Shown piece after piece: positions 43,096 through 56,800 of a stretch of 64,000 bases of DNA. The position numbers and the translations under genes were made by a program. How positions within the stretch are numbered: position 1 is the stretch's first letter; each line of letters opens with the position of its first letter. Origin of the DNA: Strigops habroptila (lineage: Eukaryota > Chordata > Aves > Psittaciformes > Psittacidae); assembly GCF_004027225.2 (NCBI RefSeq), contig NC_044277.2, forward strand, positions 90,842,283 through 90,906,282, written 5' to 3'. The notes beneath the pieces are model-generated. The model was not told the origin of the DNA. It made no database searches and saw only the letters and a program-made list of their open reading frames with translations.

Positions 43096-43485
43096 ATGCA
43101 AATTAGTGCTCGGTCTCTCATGTTCTCCTTGGCCTTGGTCCAACTTCGTATTATGAAGCGTGCAAAACACTGGAAACATGGAAATTTTAAGATGGGTCAA
43201 GTGGTATTGCAGCCTCCATGCACTGTCATGCTAATGGATGATGGAGCTTTTGCACTCATTGAACTCTGTAGGGACAAAGCTTGTAGGTGGTTCCTGGCCA
43301 GGGCAGAAACACCTTCACCAGGCGAGCCCTTTAGGAGTATTTGTTTGGCAAACATACCCAAGGTACATGAAGTAAAATGGTTTATGGGTACCTTAACAAT
43401 GACAGGGACGACTAAGTACAGGTTCCCTGTGCAGGTTCCCGGAAAGAAGTGCAGGTCAAAGAAGTACCAAACAGCACAGTGGTGA
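43096..43485 (+). other. Unassigned 129-codon open frame upstream of MYLIP
   Basis: This open frame starts about 140 bp beyond the edge of the MYLIP CpG island and reads away from MYLIP. It encodes a basic protein with several Cys and Trp (for example RAKHWKHGNFKM, CRDKACRWFLA). I do not recognise a family. No splice structure or poly(A) signal clearly belongs to it. A chance frame, or part of a divergent non-coding transcript, is the simplest explanation. It is listed because it is the longest plus-strand frame in this AT-rich flank. Confidence 0.15.
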
Positions 43486-44544
43486 GGAACAAAGTAGGTT
43501 GTCAGAGGAAGTACTAAGAGAGGAAATGCGTATCTGAAAATGCAGTAAAAGATAACTGGGAGAAGAACAAACCATAGAATTAATGCAAGGTCACAGCACT
43601 GAATATTATCTTGTTCCTGTGTGTATGAGTATGGGTCACTTGCTTCTGCTTGGGTATTTCTACCGTGCTTGTCAGGGTTGTTAGTATTTTCAGTTTGTAT
43701 TAAAGGAACTCTCAGAACAGATGCTCATTCTGCTGGGAACTCTGCAAACACAGTATATGGAACTCTATCCATTTTGTCCATGTGAATTCTAAGTAGAAGA
43801 CTCTCAGTTCTGAACAAGGCAAAGCAGTAGGAGGCAAATAAGATTCAGGACATGAGATGTCAAACCTGAATGGTGCTGCATGTCACCTGTATACTTACTA
43901 GCTCAGATTTTCATGCCCAGGTCTATAGCGTTTAATTTGAAGAGCTTCGAGTCTTAAAAGACCAGACTCAAAGAGCAGAGGGTAGAAAAAGGGAACTAAC
44001 ATGAAAGAAAGAAGAACCCAATTGCAAAATTATGTTAACTCTGTGATTCTTTTTTTTTCGGGGGGAGGGGTGGGAGGACGACCCTTTTTGAGGAGGGACT
44101 TCATTATGAGGGGATTAGCCACTAACAAAAATATCACCAAATATTTTAGTATGGAAAAAAGCCTGTATTCTCCACTTGTTCTTTAGTTTCTGTTGGAGTG
44201 GGTGCAGGAAATAAGATTTTGGATCTATTTTAGATTTACTTCTATATATTGCAGTGTTATGGTACTTTGTGTGATTTCTAAATTTCTGTCATAATCAAAG
44301 GAGTCCTAGAGTTGTTATGAAGAAGAAACACAAGAACTGCCATGATGACTCATGCCATTAGTATTCTGATATCCTCTCTCTGACGGTAGCTCGGATCAGA
44401 TGTTACAGAGGAAGGTGCAAGAAATCTTTATTTAATTTGAGATAATGTGCTTGTACATTTTCTATACCACTAAACAGTTAAAAGATGGCTTATACCTAAT
44501 AGATTAGCCTTTACTTATTTATACATGATGCTTGTATCCTAGGG
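43486..44544. other. Intergenic, no gene seen
   Basis: Non-coding AT-rich flank upstream of MYLIP. A G-rich patch follows a T-run at 44048-44080. Confidence 0.5.
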
Positions 44545-44620
44545 ATCAGTTCACCTTGTGCTAGGCGTTGTCCAGACAAATAGAAACAGACGGTTCTTGT
44601 CCCAGAGATCTTACCTTTTC
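44545..44620 (+). repeat. Ancient interspersed repeat relic
   Basis: CCTTGTGCTAGGCGTTGTCC, ACAAATAGAAACAGACGGTT and CTTGTCCCAGAGATCTTACC follow the order of an old amniote repeat motif (GTGCTAGGCACTGTACAAACA...CCTGCCCAGAGAGCTTA type). The exact family is not certain. Confidence 0.45.
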
Positions 44621-47600
44621 TCTATATATGAATATCCTTTCTGAGTTTTCCTTTTATCTCGCTTAATATAAATGCAGGTGTTCTTATTATGTCTGTAAAA
44701 GTGTTATCCTGCTTTGAAATCTGCTAAACTGTAAGCCACAAAAACAGCTTGTGGCAGTAAATTGCGTAGACTGGTTAAGCCCTGTGTACAACAAGCATTT
44801 CTTTTCGAGGGTGTCATCTGGACACCGCTGTTATGGAAATACATTCCATTTCACAACCTCTCTGTGATATTTTATTCATGCTGTACAGGAGAGAGTAAAG
44901 GACCAAGTCCCGTGTTAGTACACAGGAGACAGCTCTTGCAACAAGCACCCATTGCAACCCTTTGGGCTCTGAGAACTGAAACATCTTACAGTCTCCTGAT
45001 CTCTTTGATGAATCAACAGCACTCCGTGAGGTACACTGTCAAACTGCTCATAGCATGGATGTTCACCCTTTGTGTATCATAAAAGAACATTGTTTATCAA
45101 CATGTCATCTCAGTGCTGTATGTCATGAAATGCTATGTGCTGTACCATAGTAATACCTCTATGATGAGTCAGTCTTTTCCTACTGTGTCAATTTGTGCAT
45201 AAGTAGTTCACCTTACATACTTTTTTTTGGCTAACACTTGTTGATTATTTTTTCTTGATGTAATCCCTCTACATGGGTCATTTTTGGTCACAACCTACTT
45301 CACATAGCAGATATTATTTGTAGTGCCTCCTTGTCTGACATTTGAATGGAAATCCTGCAAAAAGTCCAATTGTTTGGAGAAGAATGGTTCGAATAATAAG
45401 TTCCAGACCTTTGAATTTAACCCCTAGCATGTCTACATTGACCCTTGTTGCTAATAAAGGCTAATGCTGCCAGATTTTTGTTTGCAAGTTTTCCCAGGTA
45501 GTTGCCTCCAATTTATTGCCATGATACCCTATCTTGTGAGGTATGTACTGTGTGTAGTTATGGTCTCATTACCCAGATGTTTATACAAGATCTTCTCTAA
45601 GATTTTCTCTTGTGTTGCTTGTTGCCCATGGTATTGACTCTGATCAAATTAGGACACGTTACTTCTAGAGAATACTATGCTATAGGGTAAAAGGTTAGAA
45701 ATGCTCAGCTCCTGCATGTGCTCAGGATGAGGCTTCATCAAGTATTTAGAAGGATCTATCATTTATCTTTACTGTCCATTGGTGGCAGTCACATTAAAGG
45801 CATGCATGGAAGTGCTGCATTATCCCAGCTATTGGTGCCAAAGGTGTGCTCTACAGACTGTGAGAGAGTAAAATGATGAGCTTCTGTAGCCCTGTATAAA
45901 AGAGCAGCCTGGCCTTCTCTGAGAAAACTAAATACCAACAGACTTCTCACAGTGTTGTTTGTGTGTGATGCCTTTTGTTCTAGCAAGAATGAATGGCTGC
46001 GTGAGAAAATATTTTTGGTTGTAATCCCAGTTTATATAATAATCAGAAGCAGAATGAGGATGTAGACCCGGCTTTCTGTTTCCCTATTCTTGTACCCCAT
46101 ATGGGGTTTCTCCTGTTCTGATTCATTGCTTTCCCATTTTTGTTTGGCTTAAATGAGAGATATTATGTAGGTTTAAACACACAGTTTGTTAAGCTATCGA
46201 CAGATTGTTGGGTTACCCCCACACCCATTGCACAAGAACCTTGAAAGGCCCATCTTCATGAGCCCAGGGGACACAATGGCAGGCAGAAACACAAATTAAA
46301 GGCTGAGGAAGGGAGACACTGTCTGGTCACCTCCCAGGGCTGTCCCTGCAAAGCCTCAGCCCCAGTGTGAAACCCATCCCCATGAGGCATGGGGAGCAGC
46401 TCTCCTGGTCTAACGGGGTTGTCAGCTGGAGGTGTGGGACACATAAGAGGATGCAGGGCAAGCGCATTTTGGGCGTTGCACAGGATTTATTATGGGATGT
46501 TTAGGGGAGGAACCAAAGGTCGGACAAAGGTGGGATTTAAGAGATTTGGGCAGTAACAAGTGTGGGATAAGGGAATAAAAGAGTTCATCTGTGTAAAGAG
46601 CTGGCTGGCCAAATGCTCACCTGGCGATGCCCTGCACCTCACTAGCACAGTCTGTCCTGTCTCCTTACTAAACTCCACCTTCAACTGTTTTCCGGTAAAG
46701 AACTCTTTACTCCTTGCGTGTATGGGGTGGTGGGGTGGGGGTCGGTCTGTGGTGCAGGAAGGAGTGTGGGTCTGATTGCTAGCGAAGATAATGCCAGATG
46801 AGCCAGTGAGTAGGTAAAGTGGGCTGGGGACCAGGATGGGTTTGGAGATCTCCGAGGGCCACCTCTGAGTGTGAGAGTAGCTGCATGTCTGTAGGGCCAA
46901 GAGCACAGGGGGTTGGCTATTTGGAACAGGGGAGTCCTGGACAGCTCTGTGCATGTGTGTGATGGTCTGTACCAGCAGCTGGAGTGGGGCTGCAGCCTCA
47001 AGAAATTGTATGCCAAGGTAGCAGCAAGTGGGGAGACAGGGATCCAGAGGTGGCTATTAGACAGACTGACTAAGTCCTTCTGCTGGAGGGCTCCTCCTTA
47101 TACATACGTATATATATTCCCACTTCTTGGAGCTCCATCCTGCTCAGCTGGAGCAGGGAACAGGATGAGGCTGGTGGTGCTGTCAGTGTAGGTGTCAATG
47201 CTCTGTGTGTCTGTCCGTGATCTGTATGGCCAGCAGTGTATAAATGTATATTTGCGGTGTATACACGTGCTCTGTGTGCATGTGTCTACTGGAAATACAT
47301 GCTCAGCCTCACTACTGGTTGGACCCCGGGGCATGGAGTGGCAGCAGCCTTGCCTCTCTCAGTCTGCCAGATTAGGTTTATTTTCCACTAACACAAATCC
47401 TTAGAGAAAAGCACTGGAAAGCACACACCACGCCATTGTTACTTTCGTTCTGCTATCCTTTTTTTCTGTTTTCTCACTGTCTCTTTGTATTCTGTATCAA
47501 ACTGAGTAACCACAGACCAGGTCAGCACAAATGCATTTGAGGATGATTTGAAACAAAACTGAGTGGGATCACATGATTGTAGTCAGTCTTTTCTGCTGTC

Positions 47601-50600
47601 TCCTTGCTGGATAAAATTACTTTGTGCATGAACACAACGGTAGTGTCTAGCTTCTTTCTTGTCACTGTCAAGGCTGCTGGTCATGTTGCAAATGCACATT
47701 ACTCACGTGGATGATGATCTTCTGACTGAGAAGCAGGAAGGGAAGCACAAAATTAAACATCATTCTGACAATGATGGTTGCTTAGGGGAAACACCATAAT
47801 ACATCAATAAACACACAAACATTTTCTTTTCTACCTGAAAGATTCTTTTACTGTTCTCATATATATCATGCCTCTGTCTGAACTTCTTGAAAAACATTGC
47901 TTTGCTCCACACTGTCCACACTGCTTTATCAGCTTCTATGGAAAAAGAGATTGACATGATTCCCACAGTGCTAGTTCACCTTTACCAATACAATGAACAC
48001 AGAATAATGTGCTAAGATTGTCCATGCAGCCAATAGGCCATAAGCTGACTGTTTATGAAGCATTATCTGGTGGTCATCCCTAAATTATTAAAAAAAAAAA
48101 AAAAAAGTTAGGGAAGTGAATTCAATCTTGGGGTATCTGGTCTGGGACATTTTAAGAACATAAAACCAATCCCACCAGATCACACCAAGGATTCCCATAG
48201 CCCTGAATTCTGTTTCTTGGCGATTTAGTCCAGTGGTCGACAGCATGTTCAACATGTACTTGTTGATGTCTATATGCTGCAAAGTGCCCAAGGCTAATAC
48301 CTCATGGTATGCCAAAGAGCGTAGGAAGAAATTCTTGTTCTTACTCCCCAGAATCCTTTCACAGCTTTCAACTCAGGGACTTCCAGTCTATTTCTGTGTT
48401 AGATAAATAACTGTGTCAAGCAGAATTGCATTTCCTACTCTAAAACCTTCCCTGTTTGAGGCCAAACCAGACCTATTCTTGTTGGGACATGTATCAGCTG
48501 CTTATGAAGCCTATTAATTCAATTTCATAACCAATTTGTTTATAATTGATAGCCGAAAGAAATCCCTGTCTGCACTTTTTCAGAAGCTCCTAACATCAAA
48601 TCACCTTTGAATATGAACTTGTTTTCCAGGTCATCGATTCCATTTCTGAACGTTTTACTTCCTTTGGTGCTTGTAGAATGCAGTCATCATTGATTATTTT
48701 CATGTTGTTAAAATGTGCTCTTGTGGTCTACAATCAAAGCTTTCACAAATTAAATTCTCACTAATATTCTCCTACTTCTGTCACTATAAGCTCATGTATT
48801 AAAGCTGTTTGCCTTTCCTCACTGCACTCTCAGAACTGCCAGGATATTGAAAATATGGGTCAGAATTTAAACAGATTAAAATATGAAGAAAGACTTGGCG
48901 TAATAGCTATTTTTGTACGTGTCAAACAACCAATAACCACAATTAAAAAGATGTACATACATCTAGGAAGGTTTTACATTTTTATAATAATAAAAGTCAG
49001 TTCCACAAAGTGGTATAATAAAAAAAATTGTATCAAATATATTCCTTTTTTCCCAGCAGTAGATCATAGGGCTTTCAGGAGTGGTTGAGTTTTAACATTA
49101 TTTGATCTCAGGAATGGAACTTCTTTTATTCTACATCCTAGATCTGTTAGAATTAGTATAAATTTAATTCACACCATTCTTATCAGCAATTGAATATAGA
49201 ATTTGCTTATAGCCTAAAAAGAAGAAATATAGATCTCTGTATCTTCTGATACATCGAGCAGTACTGTTTGCTGCTAAATACCACATCTCCCAACTATTAT
49301 TGTTAAAAAGCTTGTTTGAGAAGATAACATCTGATAGCTATCAGTTGTATTTACTTCAAAAAATGTAGTCTCTAGGAATCAATGTGCCAGTATTTAGCAA
49401 ATGAATGTCTGAAACAAAGGCACATGAACACAAAAGTTGTCTCATTGCACAACTTTATAAGCATATTTTTCAGGAAGGCATTTCGACAGACTGTTACCTT
49501 TCAATTGAAAGTATTTGCAGTCAAGACAATTACATTCTGTTCTAAATGTCAGCCAACAGGATTGCCAGCAAAACAGAAGCAAAGATGGTTGCCCTTAGAA
49601 CTGACATAAGTCACCAGTTAGTAACTTTTTCTTTTACAATATCTTCAGACTGGTCTATCTTCAGTATCTTTAGTGTTCTTATTTCTTATTTCATAATTAG
49701 AAACAAGCTTAGGGTCTATAGCTTTCATCACCATAGGAAAGAGCTCATAAACTAGTTAGATGGATTCCTATTTTCAAATGTTGCTCATTATTTTTAACAA
49801 AAGCAAAACTCTAATTGGACAACATAACAGAAGTTTCTCTTCCCTAGGGCTTGAAGCATGCATGGAATTTGTTGTAAGAAGAGAAACAGATACCAAGTTG
49901 TAGTGATTCCAGTTATGTAGAAATATAATGAGCAAATTAAGATAGGTCAGAAATTTCCAACTCTGCCATAAAAAGGAAAGAAACCTTTTGTAGAGATGGT
50001 TACTCCTTTCTGTGAATAAGCTTATCTTTTCCTAAGAAAAGCCAAAGTAAGAAACTATAGATAGAGTAGGTTTTGGAGAAGTTAATGTGGTGTGTGTGGG
50101 TTCTCTTTATGTGCCATGTTTTAGGGAGAATTTAGGTCAAAGTCAGTGATTTCGTCACTTGACAGATCCAGGACTTATCACTCCTACAAAAAAGGAAGGA
50201 CCTAAGTGACACAGAATTCTGCCACCCTGGTGGCACAGAGTGTTTTTTCTGTGAGGAGGTATGGAGTAGGTAATGGCTTCTTTCACAGCCCTGAAGGGAA
50301 ATTAGCTCACAGATTACCTGCTTAGCCTGTGTACTTGTATCAAAGACAGCACTCTCAGGGGGAGGGGAAGCTATTTTGTCTTTTAAAGAAAAAATGGTTC
50401 CTCTTTGAAAAAACCCCTGTTCCTGCTAAAAATATATACATGTGTGGGTATACACACATATATATCTGTATGGATATATGCACATGTACTTTGATTAATA
50501 CCTTCCTAGTGTGAAAGGTTAGTTATCTTGCATTGTAATTGTTTCCCCAAGTGGGTAATACCAATTGTTTCATGAAGTCAATGAAAAAATTGCCAGTTTC

Positions 50601-53600
50601 AACAAATGGATGAAGTGTGACAATTGATTTTCTGAAACATGTCTCACAGTTATATGATATGTTCTTAGCAGGATCAGAAACCTGTTAGTCAAGAGGCAAA
50701 GCTCACGATACTGTGTTGTGAATGAATTCGTTTGCATGAATCGGATCCCCAAACTGACACTTGACTAGTGTATTCTTGAATGCAAAAGAAAAACAGTAAT
50801 CATTTTCTGAAAGCTGAGACCTGGTAAGTAGACTGCTTATTACAGATATTTTTAATTAAGATCATGAAAAAAAGATATTTTATTCACAGAAACCCCCCAA
50901 ACTTAGCTGTAGTTGCCGTTACAGCAGATAATGAAACTGCTAAAAGAGCTGGTAGAAATAATATGCTATTTGATTAAACTAGTACAGTAAATAATTCAAA
51001 CAAAAGCCACAAATGTTATACATCTTTAAGGACACAGAGTTGATATATGTGAAAGGCTCCAATAGCCACATTTGCAGCTTACGGGCACTGCAGCGGTTCT
51101 TAAGTGCAGGGATGGAGCATGTGGAGCATGAGAAGGACATTACTGAAGAGAGAAAACCAACAAGGATTTGGGGAGGTGCATTTGTAGGAGGAGAAAGAGG
51201 TTGTTTGCCTGATGCAATGTGGGAAACTAGTTTGAGCAGTCAGTAGTGAGCTAAAGATCTATGAAAACAAGGCAGTGCAGTGGAGGCGAAACAGACAAAC
51301 AAAATAATATATACAAGTTTAGGAGCAGAAAGAAACATAATGGAAAAGCTAGGTCCTTTGTAACAAAAGAAGAGAATTTAGAACTTCATTTTATTCCTGT
51401 GTGAAAGAAAGAGGACGAAATTGAAAATATGAAGAAAACTAAATGAAAAAGGTATCTGGAGACTCTTCTAGGAGAGCTGTGTATATTAGCACAAAATAGA
51501 TATACGAATGCAATACTGTACACAATACTGTACATAGAACAATCTCTTGATTCAGGATCACCAAAACCATAAAAAATACTACTTAATTATTTCCCTCTTT
51601 TTTTTTTTCAGCATTTGCCTTCTTTTGAATTTGATTTCATACCTGATGAGTGTTTGAGAATGCCTATTTGTAGAAAGCAAAATATCTCAATAGCCTCTAA
51701 TACCACAAATGAAAGCATGTAAGATCAAGTTAGAGATTGAGGTAAAACCCAAAAAAAGTGGGCCAGAATTTGCTTTTAACTGTACAACCCAAATAGCATT
51801 CGAATTTCTCAAAAGGCAAAATGGATATGCAGAAATGGGTATTCCTGTATGAAAGTATCTCAAAATTATGGTTGATTCACAGTTGACCATAGCTGGGAAG
51901 AGAACAAAAAGCAAACTGTAAAGTTTTCTGTAAGATATATACTATAAAAGTAGAAGTCAGATAAATTATCCATATTCACAGAGGCTATGTTGCATGTTGT
52001 ACAGCTTAGCAAGGAAAATAGTAATTTTCATAGACTTTTTGCATCTGCAGTTTTTGTGGGAAAACTGTACTGCTCTGAAAGAATTCCAGTGTGTTTTGTT
52101 GTAGTCTGTGTGAGTCATGTGCAAGTCATTAAAGTCAGAGCCTGTCCATTGTGAACCCATCAGTATCGTGTAGTCCAAGGTTAAAAAGAAAATGTCTGGT
52201 TTATGATTCCACTCATTCTTTTGGCTCTCTACCATTTCTTGTAGTCAGAAAAAAAGTGCTTGAGAACTGACAATTCTTCACCATTTTCGAAATCTCAGTC
52301 CAACATCCATTACACAGCATCTCTTTGAAGACTTTTTTAGCTAATATGTTATATTTGCACCTGACAGCACTCGGAAGCTACAAAATAGTACCTGCACAAC
52401 TTCAAGCATAGAAAATGCCATTTCCCTGTCTCTGCAGAAGGTCTTAGAGATTCAGAAATACCATTTACAAAGAGGATCACATACTCTTTATATTAATTAC
52501 TGTTGTAGACTGAGGAGAAAACAAAACCAAACCAGAAAAAAGGAAGTGACATGCCCATGAAAGAGCACAGGACCATGTCTTTTGCTTGAGGAAATTGATT
52601 TTTCATGTGCCATCAACATGGGTTCTTTCACTTGACTTGCTCTGTATTTTTTACAGAGCTCTAACAATTACTTTAATGTCAATGTTCATTTAAGGCCAGT
52701 ATAAAACCATCTGTCTCTTCCCATAGATTTTTAAATCCCTAAATGACCTCCAGATAGTTTTTAGAAGTTTTTTCTTTTCTCTGTAGTGTCCTCAGAATCA
52801 CCAACCCGGTGCCTTTAAGTATCTCCTTCCTCGTATTACTGAGGCCTTCCAATTAACTGGCGACTGGAAATACCACGTTCTGTGCATTAGTCTTAATTAC
52901 TATTGTGGGAACTCATTCTCAGCAGGCACTCTCTGAGTCAAAAACTGCATTTTGTAAGAACCCAGTTCCCTTTTTAATCTGTTAGTATGTAGGTAACATA
53001 GCCCTTGATCTTATTCTGCTATCCCTTTATCAGATGTTCAGAAAGGTTGTGTTTGTGGTTTTGTTTTGTTTTTTTTTAACATCAAACCACTCCCAGTTTT
53101 GTACTCAATTTGCAAATCATATTTTGGTAGATGAAAAAATGATATGTTTGTGAAGCTGCTTTTGCCTACAGCAGGAAGCTATTAATGGGCAGTTTCAGTG
53201 AGCGCTGGCATCCCATAAATAACAACTACTTCCATGAGCATCAAAACTAATGAAGCCTAGGGATTTGTCTTGTAGTTGGATTCCAAGCTGCTTAATAACT
53301 TGCTGCCTCTCACTGAGGCTTTTCTTTTGTCTGGAACATTCATAATGTCCCTCTCATGGTTTCTCTGGTGTCTAATAAAGCCTAAGTTCGCGCTGCAATC
53401 TTTCCTCAATGAAGAGACTGATACCATCTCTCTTCTTGACACAAGTACCCAATTTCACAAAACATATAATAAATTGATATCTGAGACAACTGCTGCTCTG
53501 TCAGACTTAGCTGAGGCCTGTCAACAGTTTCAGAAGTTACTGGATTAGGAATCAGCAGAGTGCGCGACATATGTACCATATTTACCTAGGAAACTAGGCT

Positions 53601-53603
53601 CAG
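44621..53603. other. Intergenic, no gene seen
   Basis: About 9 kb without a recognisable gene. There is a TA/TG-rich patch at 50430-50490 and an A-run near 48090-48106. A somewhat GC-richer segment at 46250-47340 has open frames on both strands (up to 154 codons) but no recognisable domain. A 90-codon frame at 53276-53548 has no family resemblance. Confidence 0.5.
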
Positions 53604-53852
53604 TGTTCTGTTTGGGGTTTTTTGTGTTTGGTTTTTTATTTTCTTTTTTATTTTTTTATGTGTGTTTTGTTTGTTTGAGTTTGGTTTTTTGTTGTTGTTG
53701 TTGTTTTTTCTTGTTTTTTTGTTTTTTTGTGGGTTTTGGGGGGGTTTTTTTTGTTTGTTTGTTTGGTTGGGTTGGTTTGGTTTTTTGTGGGGTTTTTTTT
53801 GTTTTGCTTTGTTTGGGGTTTTTTGGGTTGTTTTGTAGATTTTGTTTTGTTG
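53604..53852 (+). repeat. T/G-only low-complexity tract, about 250 bp
   Basis: The plus strand is almost devoid of A and C for about 250 bases and alternates T-runs with G-runs of 2-7 (GGGG, GGGGGGG, GGGTTGG). Open frames across it (Phe/Val/Gly/Cys-rich on plus, Lys/Thr/Asn/Pro-rich on minus) are artefacts of this composition. Confidence 0.9.
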
Positions 53853-56800
53853 TCCCTCCCAGGAACTGAGGCCACAGTCTTCATGTCTGTTTATTTATGT
53901 ATGTCTATCAGTTTTTGCTAGTGAGAAATAAGTTAGCAGTCTCTGGGTTTAACAATACAATTGTAAGAGGAGTGCATTGGTAACCTTCTAAACTACCCAT
54001 GTCCATTTTCCATAGGACAGACTGTAATTACGCTTCAGTGTCACAAATTCCCTTAAGCTTTCTGTTCCAGGCATCTTGCAGTACCAGCTGTCTGGCAGAG
54101 CACTGCCCTCAGGTTGCTTGTGCAGGCAAACTAGGTAAGGTATGAGTTTTAATACAGTAATTTCTTTTCTGATGACTACTTAAACTCTTTCTCTGTTGTA
54201 AAGAATTACTGATGAAGAACAGTACCTCAAGGAATATCAATATATATTGTGGCATTTGCTAATTCCAGCATGCTAATTCTATTATCATGTATTGACGTTT
54301 GTGTTTGTTCAGCTTTGGCCCAGTAGCCATGTTGCTACCCCGATTTTTATGTGAATCTTTTCAGATGGTCTCCCCTAGATCAAAGCCAACTTCTGTGCAA
54401 ACTTTCCCACTCTACATCAAAAGCAATCTGCAGAATTTCTGGTGAAACACCTCATGCCAAACAAAACAAATGCAGCAATGTGTGGCAAACATAAAACGGG
54501 TATTTAAGCATATGCTAATATGCACTCCTTTGCTAAAAGAATCCGACAGAACCCCGTAGATACAGAAAGGAGAAAAAAAAATATTTGGCATCATTTCATC
54601 TAGAATTTCTTCTTGTGTAAACAGTAGAAAGTATTCTCTTTTATATATTTATGTATTTTTTGCTATTTGAAGCATTACTTCAGTTGAGTGTTTCATCTCT
54701 TCTTTAAATGTGAAAAGTTATTCCCTCTATTTGTCCCATCACTCCCCCAGGAAAAAGCATTTCAAACATTATTTTAGCATATCCTTTACCATGGGCTTTT
54801 GCTGGTGTCTCAAAGTCTCATCCAGCATGACCCTTTCAGCTCTTCTCTGTGAAGAGCTTCCTTCTGCCTTGGAAGATACCCTTAAATTCTTCCTCAGTTG
54901 TTCTGTTCTGAACTTGAGCTGAGATCAGCCTCTTTATGAGAGCAAGAATTTACTATAACTTTAAAGTCAGTACTGGGTACTTTAAATATAATACTATTGC
55001 AAATTAAATGGCTCATGGAGATGGAAGCAGGGGCTTAAAGTAGTTTCTTTGCTGTCAGTCTTTGCTTCAGTGCCCCATTACTTTTGGGGGCACTATACTG
55101 TCTTATACATCTTTGTCCAATTAGAATGGATGAAGAAGTATCCTGCTTACTGTCATGTCTCCATCTTCTTCTGTAAGTGCTGGTTTTTGCTACGATGGCA
55201 ATTTTTTTCTGAACTAAAGTGCTGTTATCATTCTGTTTCACTTTATGTATACCAGCATGCTCTGCTAATACTTCCAAATTCACGAAGTCATATAGTTCAT
55301 TGAAGTTCCTCTATCTTATGTTATGACTAGCAAGCCAAGATTAGCTTGTGTTACTTACCACAGCACTGCTGGGTTTTTTTGCAGGCTTACTTTGACCTCC
55401 ACATGTCTTCCTGCCTCAAACTTCTTTTATCAGAACTGTATTATTTGAGCATTGTCTGTTCTCTACAACCGTTGTTCTGGACAAAATAATTTCTTGATAG
55501 CAGATTCTGGTTATTTTGTCATGGACTAATTTTAGCCTGCATGTTGCCCTTGAACTCTTATGCATGCTCTCTCTCAGATTTTCATCCCATGCCCCACTAT
55601 AATTTGGTCTTTTACTAGGTCCTGAATTGCCTCCCCAAATTATCAGTTTCTCTTCTCCTTTTGATTGCAGACTCCATTTTTCTAAAGTCTTTCTATACTC
55701 TTTGGTGGACATTTACACACTTTACTTTAAACGACTAATTTAGAAAGTTTGTTCATGTCCTACAGCTTCCTATATAGTCAGTAAAAGAATTCCTTATGAG
55801 GACAAATGTGGCATTTAAACTGGGCTCTGAATTACTCTTTAAGGAGCCTCCCACTTCCAGCTCTTTCTTTCCTCTCTCTTTCCATTAATAATCTATGAAG
55901 ACTATCCCTCTAATTTAGCTACCTGATTTATAAGAATAAATTTATGCAGTCTGAGTACTCCTAAATGCTCAATAATGTATTTTTCATGTGTTTTATTTCT
56001 AGATGCTATAATGTTACATTTTATAGTTTTATAGTTAGCTTTTTCTGCTTGAGCTAGCTGGAAGCTATTAAAATCATGCAGTAGTCTTACCCAAGATAAA
56101 GCTACCTTCTGACCAATCATCCTATTTTTGCCGGCATCCACTGATTTAACCTTCCACAGTTGTCCTCTGCACTGTACCTCTCCCACAGAGCTTTTAACTG
56201 CTCCATCCCTTTACTGAGGTTATTTTCTTCATTTGTACTACTACTCCTGGTATCACATTCTGTAGTCAAAAATATAATGCAGAGCCAAATATCTGACAGA
56301 GCCCTGCTTCATTCAGCATCTGACTGACTGATCAGCACTGTCTGCCATAAGTCTCTGAATAATCTCAGCATCTACTTGCAGCTGGCTCACGCCCCAGCTT
56401 CTTGAATACCACAGTTATTCAGAAGCAGTGCTTCTCCAAAACATTGGTATTATAAATCTAAATATTCAGCGCAAATCTAAAGAAAGGTCCAGAACATAAA
56501 AGTCATAGCCTTTGAAGCCTGTTCCAATCCTGGCATGCCAGTTTCTGATGGAATTAGTCTACATTCAGTGGTACCTAATAACCATAATCAAAGAGAAACA
56601 GTATCGCAGGGTGCACTCTGCAAAGCAGATTCCTAAAGCACTTTAGCCAGATGGCTGTGCTAATCCATGAAGACTAATTTACAAAACAAGACAAAAATAT
56701 TCCAATGTTAAGAAACAAATTGTAAATAGGGGTACTAAAACGGATGTAATTTTATTGGAAGTTACGTGGAGTTCCATTAAATTATTTTCTGTGCTCTAAA

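Noticed and set aside
53276-53548. 90-codon frame with a hydrophobic N-terminal half
   Set aside because: No family resemblance, and no clear splice signals or regulatory context. It is likely chance.
53603-53884. Open frames rich in Phe/Cys/Val/Gly (plus) and Lys/Thr/Asn (minus)
   Set aside because: They are produced by the T/G-only low-complexity tract.
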